A model generated the notes under the pieces. That model saw nothing but the letters and a program-made list of their open reading frames with translations, had not been told where the DNA came from and made no database searches. From positions 2,554,501 through 2,618,500 of the forward strand of contig OY756965.1 of assembly GCA_963580455.1 (NCBI GenBank): DNA of 64,000 nucleotides, given 5' to 3'. The DNA is from Euonymus europaeus. Lineage: Eukaryota > Streptophyta > Magnoliopsida > Celastrales > Celastraceae. Made by a program: the position numbers and the translations under genes. This document shows positions 10,715 through 23,794 of this stretch, piece by piece (the stretch's first letter is position 1; every line of letters begins with the position of its first letter).

Positions 10715-13556
10715 ATGGAGAAACAGGAGAGTCAAGTCGTGGATGGGGAGAAGGAACCTAAAGCGACAATTGAATCGTCGCATTTTGATGATTGGGGGAC
10801 TTTTACTGATGAGAACATCATGCAGCAGCAATATGATATTCAGGCGGAGGAGGCAGTTAAAGCTCCATTCGTTGGCGACAAGGCAATGCCAATTTACATC
10901 ACTTTATGTTTGGCTACCTTTTCTTCTTTTGATTTGTACTTTTTAGTTATTTAATTTGGTATTTACTAGTTGCATTTCAACTTTTTTTATAACTATCTTT
11001 TTCCTTTGTTTTTCGTTTCATTTTCTATTTTGTACCTTTTCTTAGCTTAATAAACAACCTTCATTTTGATGGCACAGGAACCTCTCTCTTCATTAGCAAC
11101 TGAATATCAATCTGGCAGCCAAATTTTGGTGGAAAAGATTAAGGTTCTTGCATTTTTCCCGTGTTTTTTTTTTAATGAACATATATTGGTTTTATGTTTG
11201 TTAGTTTAGGTTGTGGTAGGATTCGAACCTTCAGCCTATTTGAAATCTTAAGGAGTGCTACCACTTGGCCAATTTGTTGTTGTTATTGTGTTTTTTTTTT
11301 GTTGTTGTTGCTTATCTCATATATATATTGTATTGATATGCATGCTTACTGTCGTTGGTGCTGATGCAGGTGCTTGGGGAACAATATTCTGCCATTAGGC
11401 GGGCACGGGGAGATGGGAACTGCTTCTTTCGAAGCTTTATGTTCTCATATCTTGTATGTCAATATTGATATGCATATGAAATATCTTGTTGGTTTATATT
11501 TCAGTTTATATGGAAACACTTTTTCTGGCAAGGAAATTAAGTTATTTTGCTATAGGAAACTATCTTTTTAATAATTTTTGGGTTGCTGAACTAGGAGCAC
11601 ATTTTGGATTCACAAGACAAAGAAGAAGTTGCTCGGATCAAGGAAAATGTTGATCAATGTAGAAAAACTCTTCAGAGCCTGGGTTATGCTGACTTTACAT
11701 TTGAGGATTTTTTCTCAGTAAGCCAATCATTTGTGTCTTTCTAGTTTACACAAAAAGCTACACTTACTTAGAGTATATTGAGCTCTTTATAGTTAGATAA
11801 ATAAGTCACATGCACAAGACTCTTGCAACAGGTGGGATGGGAGACAAACAGTATGTACATGGACCTTATCCTCACATAATATGTGAAGATACCGTTTCCA
11901 AAAATTGAATTTGTAACCTCTATGTTGCAGGGTGCCTGGGCCACATGTTTGCCTCTATTTTGCTCTTTATATTTACTATATGTAAACGTTTAGACCTTCT
12001 TATGGAAGCAATTGAATATTGATTTCCTTCACAAACTTGAGAGTAGACTTTTAGTAAATGGAAATATGCTGCCTTCACCAGTGCAAATCACAGATTTTGA
12101 AGTTGTAGTTTTCTTTGTACAATAGTGAACAGTCCATATGATGGTCACAAAGGCTTTTTATGAAAATTCTGTCCATCCTGTCTTAATTATAAAGTACTTT
12201 TCATTTACTGCAACAATAGGGTGCCCTTTGGGGGGTGTTTTCAAGCATTGGAGAGTTCTGTAGAATTATGATAGAAGAAACCGTGAACATTTGCTTCTTA
12301 TTATTGCTTGTGTTTTTGTTATTGTTGTTTTGGGTATTTGATTTTACAAATAGAAGTGTTTTCTTGAATTTCAAGTCACGAAAAGTAAAGGCTTCGGAAG
12401 AATAGGGATTAAGGAGATAACTAGTTGACAATGAAATTGCATTGGCAGACAAAGCTATCATCTTCTTTTTTTCTCTCGAAAGTTTGGTTTTAAAGAATTT
12501 CTACTATGTTGCCAATGCCATTGGCTTGCATGGCCGGGGTCTTGATTACTATGTTGCAGTTTAGAAGGTTTATTTTGACATTTATTAGGTAGGGTAGGGA
12601 ACCTAGAACAGCCAACCTTGTGCTAACATGTGAACAAAAGTCAATAGCTCATCAGTGTGGCAGACAAAGCAATATTGTTCTCGTCTTTATGACCTATGGT
12701 CTGAACTCTCATTCAGTTTGCAAAAATATCTTTCAGTTATTCCTTGAGCAGCTGGACAGTGTCCTTCAGGGAAGCGAGACTTCAATAAGGTATCGACCTG
12801 TTAACAATTTTTTGCTTGTAATTTTGAATATTTCTCCATTGTCCTTCCAACCCTTTCTCCTGTTTAAGTATGCGTTGTGCTTTATTTATATGCAGAACCT
12901 CCCAGTTATCGGTTATGGTTCAATTAATGTTTTGAGTTTCGATTTCAGCTGTAACATTTTCTTTTCTCATTTTTATGTATCTTGCAGTCCTGATGAGCTC
13001 ATACTTCGCTGTCGGGATCAGTCAGTATCTGACTATGGTGAGCAACTTCAAAAATCTCATGAAATCAATACTTGCTTTCCTACACTATCTCCTGACAAAA
13101 TTGGTTGGTTAGTTGTAATGTTTTTCAGATTTGTTACCTCGGGTGAAATACGAAACCGCTCTGAGTTTTTCGAACCCTTTATACTGGGATTAACAAATTC
13201 AACCGTTGAACAGGTTTGTTCAGTATGATTTACTTCGTGTAGTATGTTGGTGTATGGGACTCCATACTTATTTAATCTGTTTTTGACAGTTTTGCAAATC
13301 ATCTGTGGAACCAATGGGTGAAGAAAGTGATCATGTGCACATTACTGCCCTCTCTGATGCACTTGGTGTGCCAGTCCGTGTAGTTTACCTAGATCGGAGC
13401 TCCTGTGATGCTGGTGGCATGAGTGTTAATCATCACGATTTTATTCCTGCTACTGGTGATCTTCCAAATGCTGCTAGTGGTAGCTCTGAGATGGTTAAGC
13501 CTTTCATTACTCTGCTGTATCGCCCTGGGCACTATGATATTCTCTACCCAAAGTGA
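10715..13556 (+). CDS. OTUB1: Otubain-type ubiquitin thioesterase (OTUB1)
   Basis: Eight coding exons: 10715-10882, 11078-11143, 11370-11453, 11595-11717, 12737-12789, 12988-13037, 13113-13213, 13290-13556; 303 aa. This is a peptidase C65 otubain, a cysteine protease that cleaves ubiquitin chains. Catalytic Asp93 and Cys96 lie in RGDGNCFFRSF. The His is H296 in RPGHYDILYP near the C-terminus. Also conserved are FEDFF, FVTSGEIR, FFEPFI and EESDHVHITALSDALG. Length and text match Arabidopsis OTUB1 as I remember it (about 306 aa). A 5' UTR intron (10213-10703) precedes the ATG. The first coding intron has a GC donor (AAG|GCAATG) with acceptor CACAG. It is the only OTU gene seen here. Confidence 0.93.
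11190..11285 (-). repeat. tRNA-derived SINE head in OTUB1 intron
   Basis: On the minus strand, TTGGCCAAGTGGTAGC (box A-like) is followed about 30 bases later by AGGTTCGAATCC, a perfect box B. The spacing fits an internal polymerase III promoter, but the segment cannot fold into a complete tRNA. It lies in the intron 11144-11369. Confidence 0.6.
11831..11953 (-). repeat. SINE copy 1, in OTUB1 intron
   Basis: Shares text with 30783-30914 and 35771-35885: an ACCTTA(C)CC block, CATAATATGTG, then GTTTCCAAGAATTGAACCTG-like sequence. On the minus strand the last part reads as a weak box B (GGTTCAATTC). It lies in the 1-kb intron 11718-12736. Confidence 0.6.
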
Positions 13557-15740
13557 TACTTTCACCTGTTGTGGTAAGTTGTTGTCATACTTCATTTGCA
13601 TCATCAGTATAATGGTGTATAACGTACCCAGTGGCAATGACTTGTTACCTAGACCTACTAAAATCCTACTTCGTCTTGATGCCTAGTGAGCGCCTGGCTC
13701 TTGGGCATGCATTTAATCAGAAATTGGCTCATTTGCTAGAATCTAGGTCCTTTGCGGTCGACTGATTGTGACTAATTACAATGCATTTAACCATGACTGG
13801 GGGTCTCCTCCATCATGATTTGTGAGTCATTACAATGCATTGTTAAGTTTGTATTAATGGATGACTGCACCTCTGCTCTCTTGTGATTGGTAACACGCTG
13901 GCAATTCCAACTGTTCATAGTCTCTCACATTATCTTTCATTCAGAGAGAAACGAATTACAACCACACATTATTGATTGATGGATTATTAATAGTTTGTTA
14001 CTTCATTGACTTTTTGCTTATAATGTTTTTCACTTTTTTATGGACTTTATAAAAAGTTTCTTAGTAAATGATTGGGCTGTGCAGGTAGATCTAAGTTTGT
14101 GGCTGGACTCATCTTCACAGGATAAAGGCCTCCTGTTCATCTTTCTGTGCTGTAGTTCACTAGTTTGTTAACAATGTTGTCATTTCTAAACTTTGCAAGT
14201 GGGGACTTCAAATTTGACAAAATTTTTATTTCAATCCTAAGAGTGCATCATATGTGAAGAGCTTGTCAAGATTTATAAACTTAGCATGATTTCTAAACTT
14301 CACCTGGTCTTCGATTGTTGCCGAATTGGTTTCTCAAGAAACAAGTGTTCGAACATTTGTCTACTTTTGTACTCGTGTGTCATTCCTCACCTCCCCCCTC
14401 TCTAGTGCCCAAAAAAAGCATATTTTGTGTGCATTTGTAGCCCCCCCGTTCCTCTCTACTATGAGCTGAAGCTTGTCAAGATTTACAAAATCACACATAC
14501 GTGCTTACTGGTTGAGTGCAATAAACTGGATGTGGTATTTTTGCTCTATTGCTGTAACTAGGGATACGTTCAACTTGTTAACCTTTGTCTTCCTATTTCT
14601 AGTGGTCTAACTTGGATATTACTTCTTATGCGCGAGCTCCTCTTTGAGACTGTTTTTTTTTTTATAAGCTCCTCTTTGAGACTGTTGTTTACCATGAACA
14701 GAATTAGTGGCTTCATTTCACGGACTTGGTTAGAATTAGGGACTATCCTGTGTTGATTTGGTGTTTCATTGACTGTCTTAATGCACAGAGTCCAACGAAT
14801 CTCAGATAGCCGAAGGCCGGATACTCGTACATCTCTAAACTTGACTTTACAGCAAAAAGGAAGGGTTGATTTGATGGTGCATGTGTCACCATTGCTCATA
14901 TTAGTAGACAAACTGGCTTTTATTGATATTATGGATTTTCCAGATTTTTGGAATTCTTGCGGCAGGGTATGAATGGATCTACCATAGCACATTCAAGTGA
15001 TGAGTACGTAGGTGGAACTTTATCTTTAACATATCAAAATGATTGCTGTGTACTAAATACAAGTAATCTCCAGTGCAAGGTTGCAGAGCCAAGTGAGAAG
15101 CACCATTAGGCCAAGTGGTTGTCACCTCATATCTAAGGTAATGAGGTCAATGGTTAGATTTTCCCCTCGCTGGGGAAGGTTGCCTATAGAAGGAAAAAAT
15201 ATTGCAGAGCCAAGTAGACACCTTCTGATAAAGAGCGGCAGCACTAGAGCACTAGACAAAGTCGTTCTTCTCGACAAAATGTTTAACACGTTTTCTCGAA
15301 TTTTCTTGTGCAATTCTACATGGCTTCAATCCGAAAATACATAGAAAATATATATCACAACAAAATCAGTTAACCAAAATGCAACAAAGAGAGATTAATT
15401 GGTAAGTCTCCGGTACATGATCCTCAAACTGCTCAGAATGTACATCTACCGAACAATGCCCCAACGGCAATCCAAATTAGGATGTTGTATCCTCGTTCCT
15501 TTGTCCTAATTAATTATTTCAGAAATTTTTACGACTGAAGAAAATTGGAAAATAACTTCAGCTTTCACTATACATTGTTCTTTTCCATTCTTGCTCTTTT
15601 GGAGACCTCAGAAGTCGGAAGAAGCAAAAAGTTTACTCCAACAAAGCCACTCCCATATTACGGCATCTGGGTATGCGGATCTCTCAGTACTTGGTTGATG
15701 CCCAGGATAAGGAAAGGAAGCCGCTTGAAAAGTCGGCCTC
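13557..15740. other. Spacer between the convergent OTUB1 and Mei2-like genes
   Basis: It should contain both 3' UTRs. A tRNA-like segment at about 15104-15185 on the plus strand (TAGGCCAAGTGGTTGTCACC, then a degenerate box B ATGGTTAGATTTTCC) looks like a SINE relic. The 140-aa minus-strand frame at 14570-14992 has no recognisable domain. I see no gene here. Confidence 0.45.
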
Positions 15741-18700
15741 TTATGAAGAAGCTGAGAATGTGTTGGCACCGGCAAAATTCTCCCCGTTAGACAAGTTTGA
15801 TGTGCATTCTTGAGGGTTCTCATCTGGGGTGCTTCGAGTTTTGCCGAGTCTTGTTCGACCATTACCCACCATTGGGAAGGGCACCTGAAGATGATCCCAA
15901 AAATTGGTCATTATAGATACTACCTGAAGACGGCATAATTTACTTTTTCTAACTCGAGCTTGCATCCAATTTTATGGTTAGAAAGTTGTGCAATATTAAC
16001 TTCAGCCAGGCTGTCTGGGTGTTTCTTCAATCACAACATTTAAATAAATGTTATGTACTATAATCCACCGTGATGACAATACCTGATCACCCACATTTGG
16101 ACCATCAGTATTGAACAGGATGGGTCTGCAACGTTTATCCTCATTCATCAAACTTGAATTCTGGAAATGTGCAACGAGAGAAGCTTTCCCTTGAATACGA
16201 GCATATGCAAGTGTAGCCACCTTTTCACTATTGAACTTCTCCCATTTCTTTCCATTGAATGCCTGACATGAATAGAATTTTCTAATTTCAGTTTTAGTCT
16301 GGATGCATGTTGTTTATCAACAAAATAGCTAAGACAAAGCAAAACCTGATAAAATGGGACAATTAAGGAGGGATCAATGATATTGATGAACGCATACCCC
16401 ACGTTGCATTTGTTCTGCACCAAACTTGAAGGTTAAGTTGTGTGTATCATGAAAAAGTGCAAGTCAAACAGAGTTGTTGCTTTTTTTTCCCAATAAATAA
16501 ATAAATAAGTTGTATCTCCCGGCAACCCCACTCGCATCGCATGACATTAAAAGTGCAGGTGCACTTGCCTTAAAATCAATCGGTAGATAAATGAAATCAT
16601 AAGTTCCTCGATGGCGTTCATCAATAGCAGCCAGAAGCATCTTGGAAGTATACCTGCAATTGTTGTCATATTAACTTGCAAATCATGAGGTGCCAAGAAG
16701 ACCAACGAAGAGAGTTGGACCATTTGGTCAATGAATGCTAATATTCCTTCCACTTTCAAGCAGAGATCTTATATTGAGCTTCAGAACAACAAATAAATTA
16801 CAACCCTCGCCAATCCGATTGCCAGTTGAACAATCTAATATTACGTGTTGCACAAAAACCTTTTGCAATATATAGTTATAAACTGCGAAATAAATAAAAG
16901 AATAGGTTTAAATGAAAATAGAAAGAACAGCAAAATATAAGAACTTGCTACAGTCACAATATCAGATTATGACCCTTAGAACTAATTTGTACTAAAAGAG
17001 ATTGAGCTAATGCAGACAATAGGAGTCCAAGTGATACAGCACGATAATACACGAACAGCCAAACTTGCACTTTGGCATGTGCATGTGAGCTCTGCTCTTC
17101 CAGAAAAGCGTACCAAAATCTGTATATGTAATAATTATAGTGAACTAAAAGAATCAAGGGCAATCTTTCGGTGAATATCCGAGTTTAGGCTTATTCTAGT
17201 ATCGTCCAACCAATCTCTGCCATATCAATATTGGTCGGTCTTGCCAAGAATATATCAATTATTTAGTGTGCCACACAGATACCATGTAAATTCACTACAA
17301 GAAATAGTACTAAAGCAATAGAATCACAGCAATAAAAATTAGGGAACAATTTTATCAAGATAATAAAAAATATTGAAGACAGGTATCACATACTTGTTAG
17401 GTATGTTCTTTATCATAAGAGTTGTTCGGCTGTCCTCCCCTCGCAATATTCGATCAATATCAAGTTCATATTGTTTCTTTTCAGCCTGATTAATACTGCC
17501 TTCATTTCTGCGGCTTCTCACACAATCATTAGGAGAATCAAATGAACTCATCATGGGCATCATTGGGCCTCTGCCAGGGAACATTGCACTCCTTTGATGA
17601 TGCGGTTGGACTCCTATGATTTTAGGAGGAATTGGGAGATCCATAAAATTGCCACCAATGTGAGGAAAGACGCTAGGAGAGACAAATTCCATTGGATGCA
17701 AAGAATTGTTAGAAATTCTCATAGTCCCCAGAGAACCTGGGTGAAAGCCAGGAGCTTCAGCGGACTCCATTGCATAGGCATGCTTCCTTTCCCAGATAGA
17801 AGGATTGACAGTTGGTGCTGACCCCACACGGTGGTTATTCATGGGTGCAGGGTTCAACATATGGGATGGTGCTCTAGGAAGTCCATGCATCAGTGGTGGG
17901 GTCCGATCCACACAAACTCCATTGACAAACGACGGTGAGTTTGGCCATATCCTGCATGGGGTCTGGGGTTGATAGGAACTGCTCCATGTAAATGAATGTC
18001 CAGGAAGAGTACAATTCCCATGACCAACTGACCCAAAAGCTGGTAGCAATGCAAAGATTCTTCAGATTGAATTAAGAAAAAAGTCAAACTTAAATTATTT
18101 GAACTCCATTTTCTCTCGAATGAGCAGGTCCATCATACATATTTACATATCTCAATTAATCCAGCTTTGCAAAGATTCATTTGAATATGAAGCTGTATAA
18201 GCATGCAATCCATATAACCACAATACAAAACTTTAAAGAGATCCTTCGAAAGAAATGATAGCAATCAAGCGTATCAACTCAGTAATGGAGTGTTTAGATA
18301 TTATTAGCAATTCCATGAACAAGAAAGCTAAAGTCTATGATAAATTTACTTTATGAATCAACTTTACCATTATTATCCATAACATTTCAATTTTTTCTTA
18401 AAAAAATAATCGTTTTCTTTCTGTTTAAGGAGAATTTTCCAATGATTCTAATAAAACGCCACACTGCCTGTTACCAACAGTTGCAGGAGACTGAGCCACA
18501 AAATAAAAGAACAACTGCACATATTGAACCAGTGCACTTACCACCATCTATGTTCAACTGAAATGGGATAACTCGACATAGCCACTTGTTATCAATCATG
18601 TGTGGTGGTTTCTGGTTGACGTTAGCACTTAGTGGCCATGGTGTCTAAGCAAAATTATAGTTAATTATGCTATTCAAACCATTAAGACACTATAGGTCAA

Positions 18701-21700
18701 ATGAGGATGAAATCATGGGGTTCCTCAGAAATCAAATTCACGTGATTCTGCGAGGTACCATATTTGGCAAAAGCCAGTATGGTTGCTGACAGACTCAACT
18801 CCTAACAGACAGGGGAAACAATTTGGAACACTAGAATGGATGCCGTGATTAAATGCAGTATGCACTACAGAGGGTATACCAAAATTGTTCCATTATCCAT
18901 ATTACTAGATACTAAGCCCCATTTGGAAGTGCCTTTGCTGCACTGATCATTTAAAAACTTTAACAAATATATTTGCATTCAATAATATCAGTTAGCAGGG
19001 CAAAATATTAGCAAAATACCAGATGACACTGAGGTTGAGTTATTTGGCGGGCTATTCTGATGCAAATAAGAGCTATAACTAACACTTGCCAATTCTGGAG
19101 GAAATTGTTGCACCAAGCTGCAGACGAGGAATATGCAAGATGATGTATTAGACTCATATCCAGAGTTCCAACACAGAGAAACCAATACCAAAAGTTAAAC
19201 AAGTAGGTGTAAATATTGTAAGAGCAGAATGTATGCGCTTGGAAAGTACCAGCGTCTTGAACCACCAGGATGACCTGGCTCAAGCGTGATCTTCTTTCCT
19301 GCAATATCAATTTTATTTAGAGCTCGAAGAGCAGTCTCTGCCGCTCTAATATCATAGAATTCAACAAATTTTTGATGAAGCCTGTTGGGGGCTTCGCGGA
19401 TCTGCAACGCACAAAAAGCATTGCTCAACCTTTACTCATAGACAATTAAACAGAAAAAATAGCAAACCTCTAACCTCCTTCACTTCTCCGTAGGCACTAA
19501 GTATCTGGACAAGGTCATCATTATATACAGAAGTATCAAGGTTAAATAATAACAGGGTTCCTTGATTTACATCCTCCTCAGATGTGTTATTCTGATAAAA
19601 AGAAAACCAGCAAGCAAAAGGTCAGTGACAAATTTATGCACATACACAAACAGAGAACAAAACAGGTAAAAAAAAACAATAATCTAACAAGAATGCTGCT
19701 CTGAAGTGACTGCACTGATGATAATTAATTAAATAACTCGTCATGCAACAAGAAGAAAAGAAGAAGCTCACCTTTGGGATTGAGTAATGAATGTCAAGTT
19801 TCCTATGTTTCAATGGTTTGCTCTGGAGTGCTTTCATGGCATTTCTAGAAGCTCTAATATCATAGTAGGAGATCATAACAAAACCACGATGTTTGCAGGC
19901 TGTATAAAGAGAGCGTATATCTCCAAATTGCTGGACATTAAAAAAAAAGTAAAAACTGTAACAGCATCAAAAATCAGTCCAAACAAAAAAACCAAGCAAA
20001 ACGCACGAGGAAGAACCTAAAATACAAGCTATATACCTCAAAAAGGGCCCTTAACTCAGAATCATCAACATTGCTGTTTATATTTCTCACAAATAGTGTT
20101 CTTGAAGGTAGTTCGCCATAAGGGTGTTCTCCAGCTACTGAGCTATTATATAACCCCAGCTGACCATGAGAAAATCCTTTGGGGTATCCTGAATCTTTTT
20201 GCAGCATAAACTCATCATCTCCCAAATCCATCCCTCCAACACTGCTAAAGACGTCTAGCTCGGGATCTTCTCCAGCATCAAATTGGACGATGTGTACACT
20301 ATCAGTTAACCCAGAAAACAAGTCATCATCATTGGGGAGAAGGTCTCCTATGGCTAGAGCCTCCATTTCTTCAAGGGATTTGGGATCCTCTCCCTCATGA
20401 TGGGAGACAACAGTATCAACAGAATGGCCAAACGAAACATTGTTTGAAGATAATATCACTGCACCAATAACACCCATATTAATAAACAACATGATGTCTG
20501 CATTCTAGGATAATCTTACATGATGCAGACCAGCAACTTTTGTGCATGAAAAATTATTTGAACTTTGAATAAGCTAATAATAAATAATACAAAGAATGCA
20601 AACATTAGGTAATACTAATGCAGGGTGAGACTTACGCTTCCTATTAAGTAGCTCTGATAATGAGCTTGAGAAAAGACTATTCTCAGACTGAGCATTCATG
20701 ATGTTAAATTTGTCCTCTTCCAAAAAGTAAGATGTTTTTGACATATTCATGGATTGTGTCCCTGTATCAGTGTCCCCTGGACTCGAGAAATTCAAGGACA
20801 GGTTTGCTGCTCTCTCTGCTCCCACTGCAAGCCTATCTGAGCTATGATTCACAGCCTGGTTTTGCATTTGGAACTCAGGATGTTCCATGGACTTCAGTGT
20901 CGGACACTCCAGGGGTACATGTTTCTCGTAGGGTGACAAAGTAACTGAAGTCCCACCTCCTGTTGTGACATCAAATCAATCTTACTAAAAAACAATAAAA
21001 CTATATTGGACTTGCAGTAAAAAGTACTGCTAAGTATACAAATACTTGGACAAGATGAAATGCTGCCAACTCAAGATGGCTAACGTATTAAATTTGAGAT
21101 TCAAAAATACTTAACAAAAAAAAAGAATTTTAATAATTATGGCTAAATCCCATACTGAAGCTAGAGACAGTAGAGGACAAAAATGACATACAATATGGAA
21201 ATAAATCAATGAATTGATGTTTTTCAATACAAGGCAAACAAAAATGTTGCATCTCTAACAATAAAGTATTTAAACCTATCTCAATTTCATTACATAGCAA
21301 CTATCCCGCGATTGTGAGATCCATAGACGTAGCATCTGGTTCCAAAGTCTGGCAAACTTGGGGACATGGGGCATACTAATAGTTTTTAGTACCAAAGATA
21401 CACTGGGCAAGTTGCTCTTGCCGAGCTTGAAAGGTTTGAATCTTTCCCTTTTCATTACATAGCAACTATCCCGCGATTGTGAGATCCATAGACGTAGCAT
21501 CTGGTTCCAATACTTTACTCGGAAATCGCTAACGAAAAGGGAAAGATTCAAACCTTCCAAGCTCGGCAAGAGCAACTTGCCCAGTGTATCTTTGGTACTA
21601 AAAACTATTAGTATGCCCCATGTCCCCAAGTTTGCCAGACTTTGGAAGTGCTCTGTATTATGTTGTTCAGAAATAAATTTTAATTTGCTTAACAAGTTCC

Positions 21701-23675
21701 ATGAGATGACCAAAGAAACCCCACTTGTTGAATGCAGCCACCCAGTGAAGCGATTATTGGAAATACAGCTGACCGCGGTAAAGACTAGACGATGCAAATC
21801 CACAAATACTCAATCAAGCTCTGAAACCAACATCCAGTTTGAACTGACTCATGCGAGCTTAACAAAAAAAGGAAAGTGAGAACTATACCCAGCTGATCCC
21901 AAGCCTCAATGAAGGAGGAGGACAGTGGTAGGTTGGCAGTTAGCGTAAAACTTCACCAAATTTAACGAAAAATAATCAATTTTCAATGTAGTTCATTGTC
22001 ACTAATTTCTCATATGGATTGATGTACCCGACCCAAAATTATTCACAGTAAAAGATTCGATGGAGATGATGATGATGACGGCTTTGTAAATGTAAGCCAC
22101 ACTTGACAATTTTACATGAACTGGGGCATTTAATGAGATCTCTTTTGTTATCCTATTATCCAGGAGACTCGCCGTACAGAGCAGATTGAAGGCCACAATA
22201 AGAGAAGGTTCAATTGAGACTTCCCTCAAAAACAATGCTTGGAGAACCAGAATTCGGGTTGTCTAGGCATGTAAGCGTGAATTTTTGTTCTGGACAAAAT
22301 CTTAAGAACCATCAATATTTTTCTTTCCCATGGATTCAACCTAATGATTATGCCTCAGAAAATCTAATTTTTTTTCAATAATCAGACTACTTGTTTCAGG
22401 ACAAACAACATGATTTTAATTATCTCAAACTTATTTTTGTATATAATCATAATTCGACTGATTTTTCTAAAGAATACAGGCACCACAGGATCCTTTTCTA
22501 GGGTTCTAAAGGCAAGAAAGGATATGGTTTTCTCCTGACATAAGAAATTCTATTTATTTCATTTTGTATGAAGTAGACCAAAAATTTGGCTGGGTAGACT
22601 GTAGGGCATGGTTCTGTGGAAGCAAAGTTACAAGCAAAGATGAAATAATATTTCTCACCTATCAATTTCACAGGTACATGACACATGCTTCCCCAAGTAT
22701 ATTCTTCACTCTTACCCGAAAGGTAAATCTCAGTCTTGAATGCAAAAATGGTAACTCAAACGCAAGGATTAGTGAGTAGGGTTGTACTAATTTCCACCAC
22801 ATTGCGCTCAGCTATGGAAAGCTGAGGGCTAGCCTTAATACAAATCTGTAACCATTGCCGCGGCAAATGAACCAAGAAAGCAAGCTTTGAATACATCATC
22901 ACACAGGTGTTTCTCGCTAGATTATGTTACTTTTCAAGACTATATATATTCTAACTGACCAAAGTGACAGTAAACAACAATAAAAGACACGGTTATTGAG
23001 GACAGGGAATTAGAAACTGCCAAATGTTTTCACACACGAATGTTTCCATGCCCAAAAACAGTCAAGTTCTGCGGAAACCCAAAAAAGAGCCACCTTATTT
23101 ATTAGCAATAGAGGAACTTCTTAATCAGCAGATACAATCATAAATGTTAATACAACGGTAACTGACAAGAATTCATCAGACATGGTATGACTATATGATT
23201 TTGCAATGAAAACCTAGCTGAATGATAGGGAAAATATCTGTACTTGCAGAAACAAAACTAGAATCCCAACATCAAGGAACCAAATCCATGCAAGTATATG
23301 CCATCCAATGTACCAAAGTATCAGAGTCTACAAATGATTTGAGATACTGACCAACGTGATTGAGCATGTTGCTAGACTTCCAAAATCCAACCTGCCTCTG
23401 CCACATAGACAGTGTAGGTACATGAGACATTTGAAACACATAACATAACTACCTAAAAGAACAAGGAACTCTTAACCTCTCAAATACTCTATGAGCAAAA
23501 CCAACACACAAGTTGTTAAAGACACAAAAATTCCTCTACCCCCATGATATCTTATAAAAAAAAGAAAAGAAAATCTACAGATAAAAGTTTCATGTACCTC
23601 CCGGGGAAAGCGAACATCCTCTGAGAAAGAAGATGACGGAGATAAACCGTCCAGCTCCATCATTTCGGATGGCAT
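15741..23675 (-). CDS. Mei2-like RNA-binding protein (AML2/3/5 and OML1 clade)
   Basis: Thirteen coding exons: 23675-23598, 23397-23352, 20959-20636, 20458-20037, 19930-19772, 19591-19475, 19401-19250, 19117-19020, 18039-17394, 16653-16569, 16414-16346, 16262-16083, 15884-15741; 839 aa. RRM1 is at about 268-340 (TLFVRNINSNVDDSELRALF), RRM2 at about 353-425 (GTLLLFNLDTS). The diagnostic Mei2 C-terminal RRM is at about 667-765 (TTLMIKNIPNKY, TYDFIYLPIDFK, NVGYAFINI, KKWEKFNSEKVA). The N-terminus (MPSEMMELDG, then ERQVGFWK) and GLPRAPSHM point to the rice OML1 clade. These nuclear proteins act in meiosis and meristem development. The linker between RRM2 and the C-terminal RRM looks about 170 residues shorter than in rice OML1. 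The intron after PIDFK has a GC donor. Confidence 0.92.
21285..21645. repeat. Near-perfect inverted repeat with an embedded direct repeat
   Basis: Left arm 21342-21452 and right arm 21535-21645 are each 111 bp and inverse to each other with a single mismatch. The loop is 82 nt. A 61-bp segment at 21285-21345 is repeated exactly at 21450-21510, overlapping the start of the left arm and the loop. The block sits in the 2.4-kb second coding intron (23351-20960) of the Mei2-like gene, so the unspliced transcript could form a long hairpin. A plus-strand frame crosses the right arm and continues to 21879, but I do not recognise the protein. Confidence 0.92.
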
Positions 23676-23794
23676 GATTGATAATCCTAGAATTTACAGA
23701 CTAAAATTTAAAAAAAAAAATTCACAACAGTTTCATCTATGGCGCTCCACAACTGCACTCTAAGCAATCTAAGCTCCACCTCCAGCAAAGAAAC

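Noticed and set aside
11190..11285. Possible tRNA gene
   Set aside because: Boxes A and B are present but there is no complete cloverleaf, so it is treated as a SINE head.
14570..14992. 140-aa open frame on the minus strand
   Set aside because: No recognisable motif, and it lies in the spacer between two convergent genes.
15600..15815. Plus-strand frame that reads like a real protein (MRISQYLVDAQDKERKPLEK and onward)
   Set aside because: It is the antisense shadow of the last exon and 3' end of the Mei2-like gene, which has a confirmed frame on the minus strand.
21276..21879. Open frames on both strands across the inverted repeat
   Set aside because: They mirror each other because of the repeat, and no protein family is recognised. 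Reported as a repeat instead.
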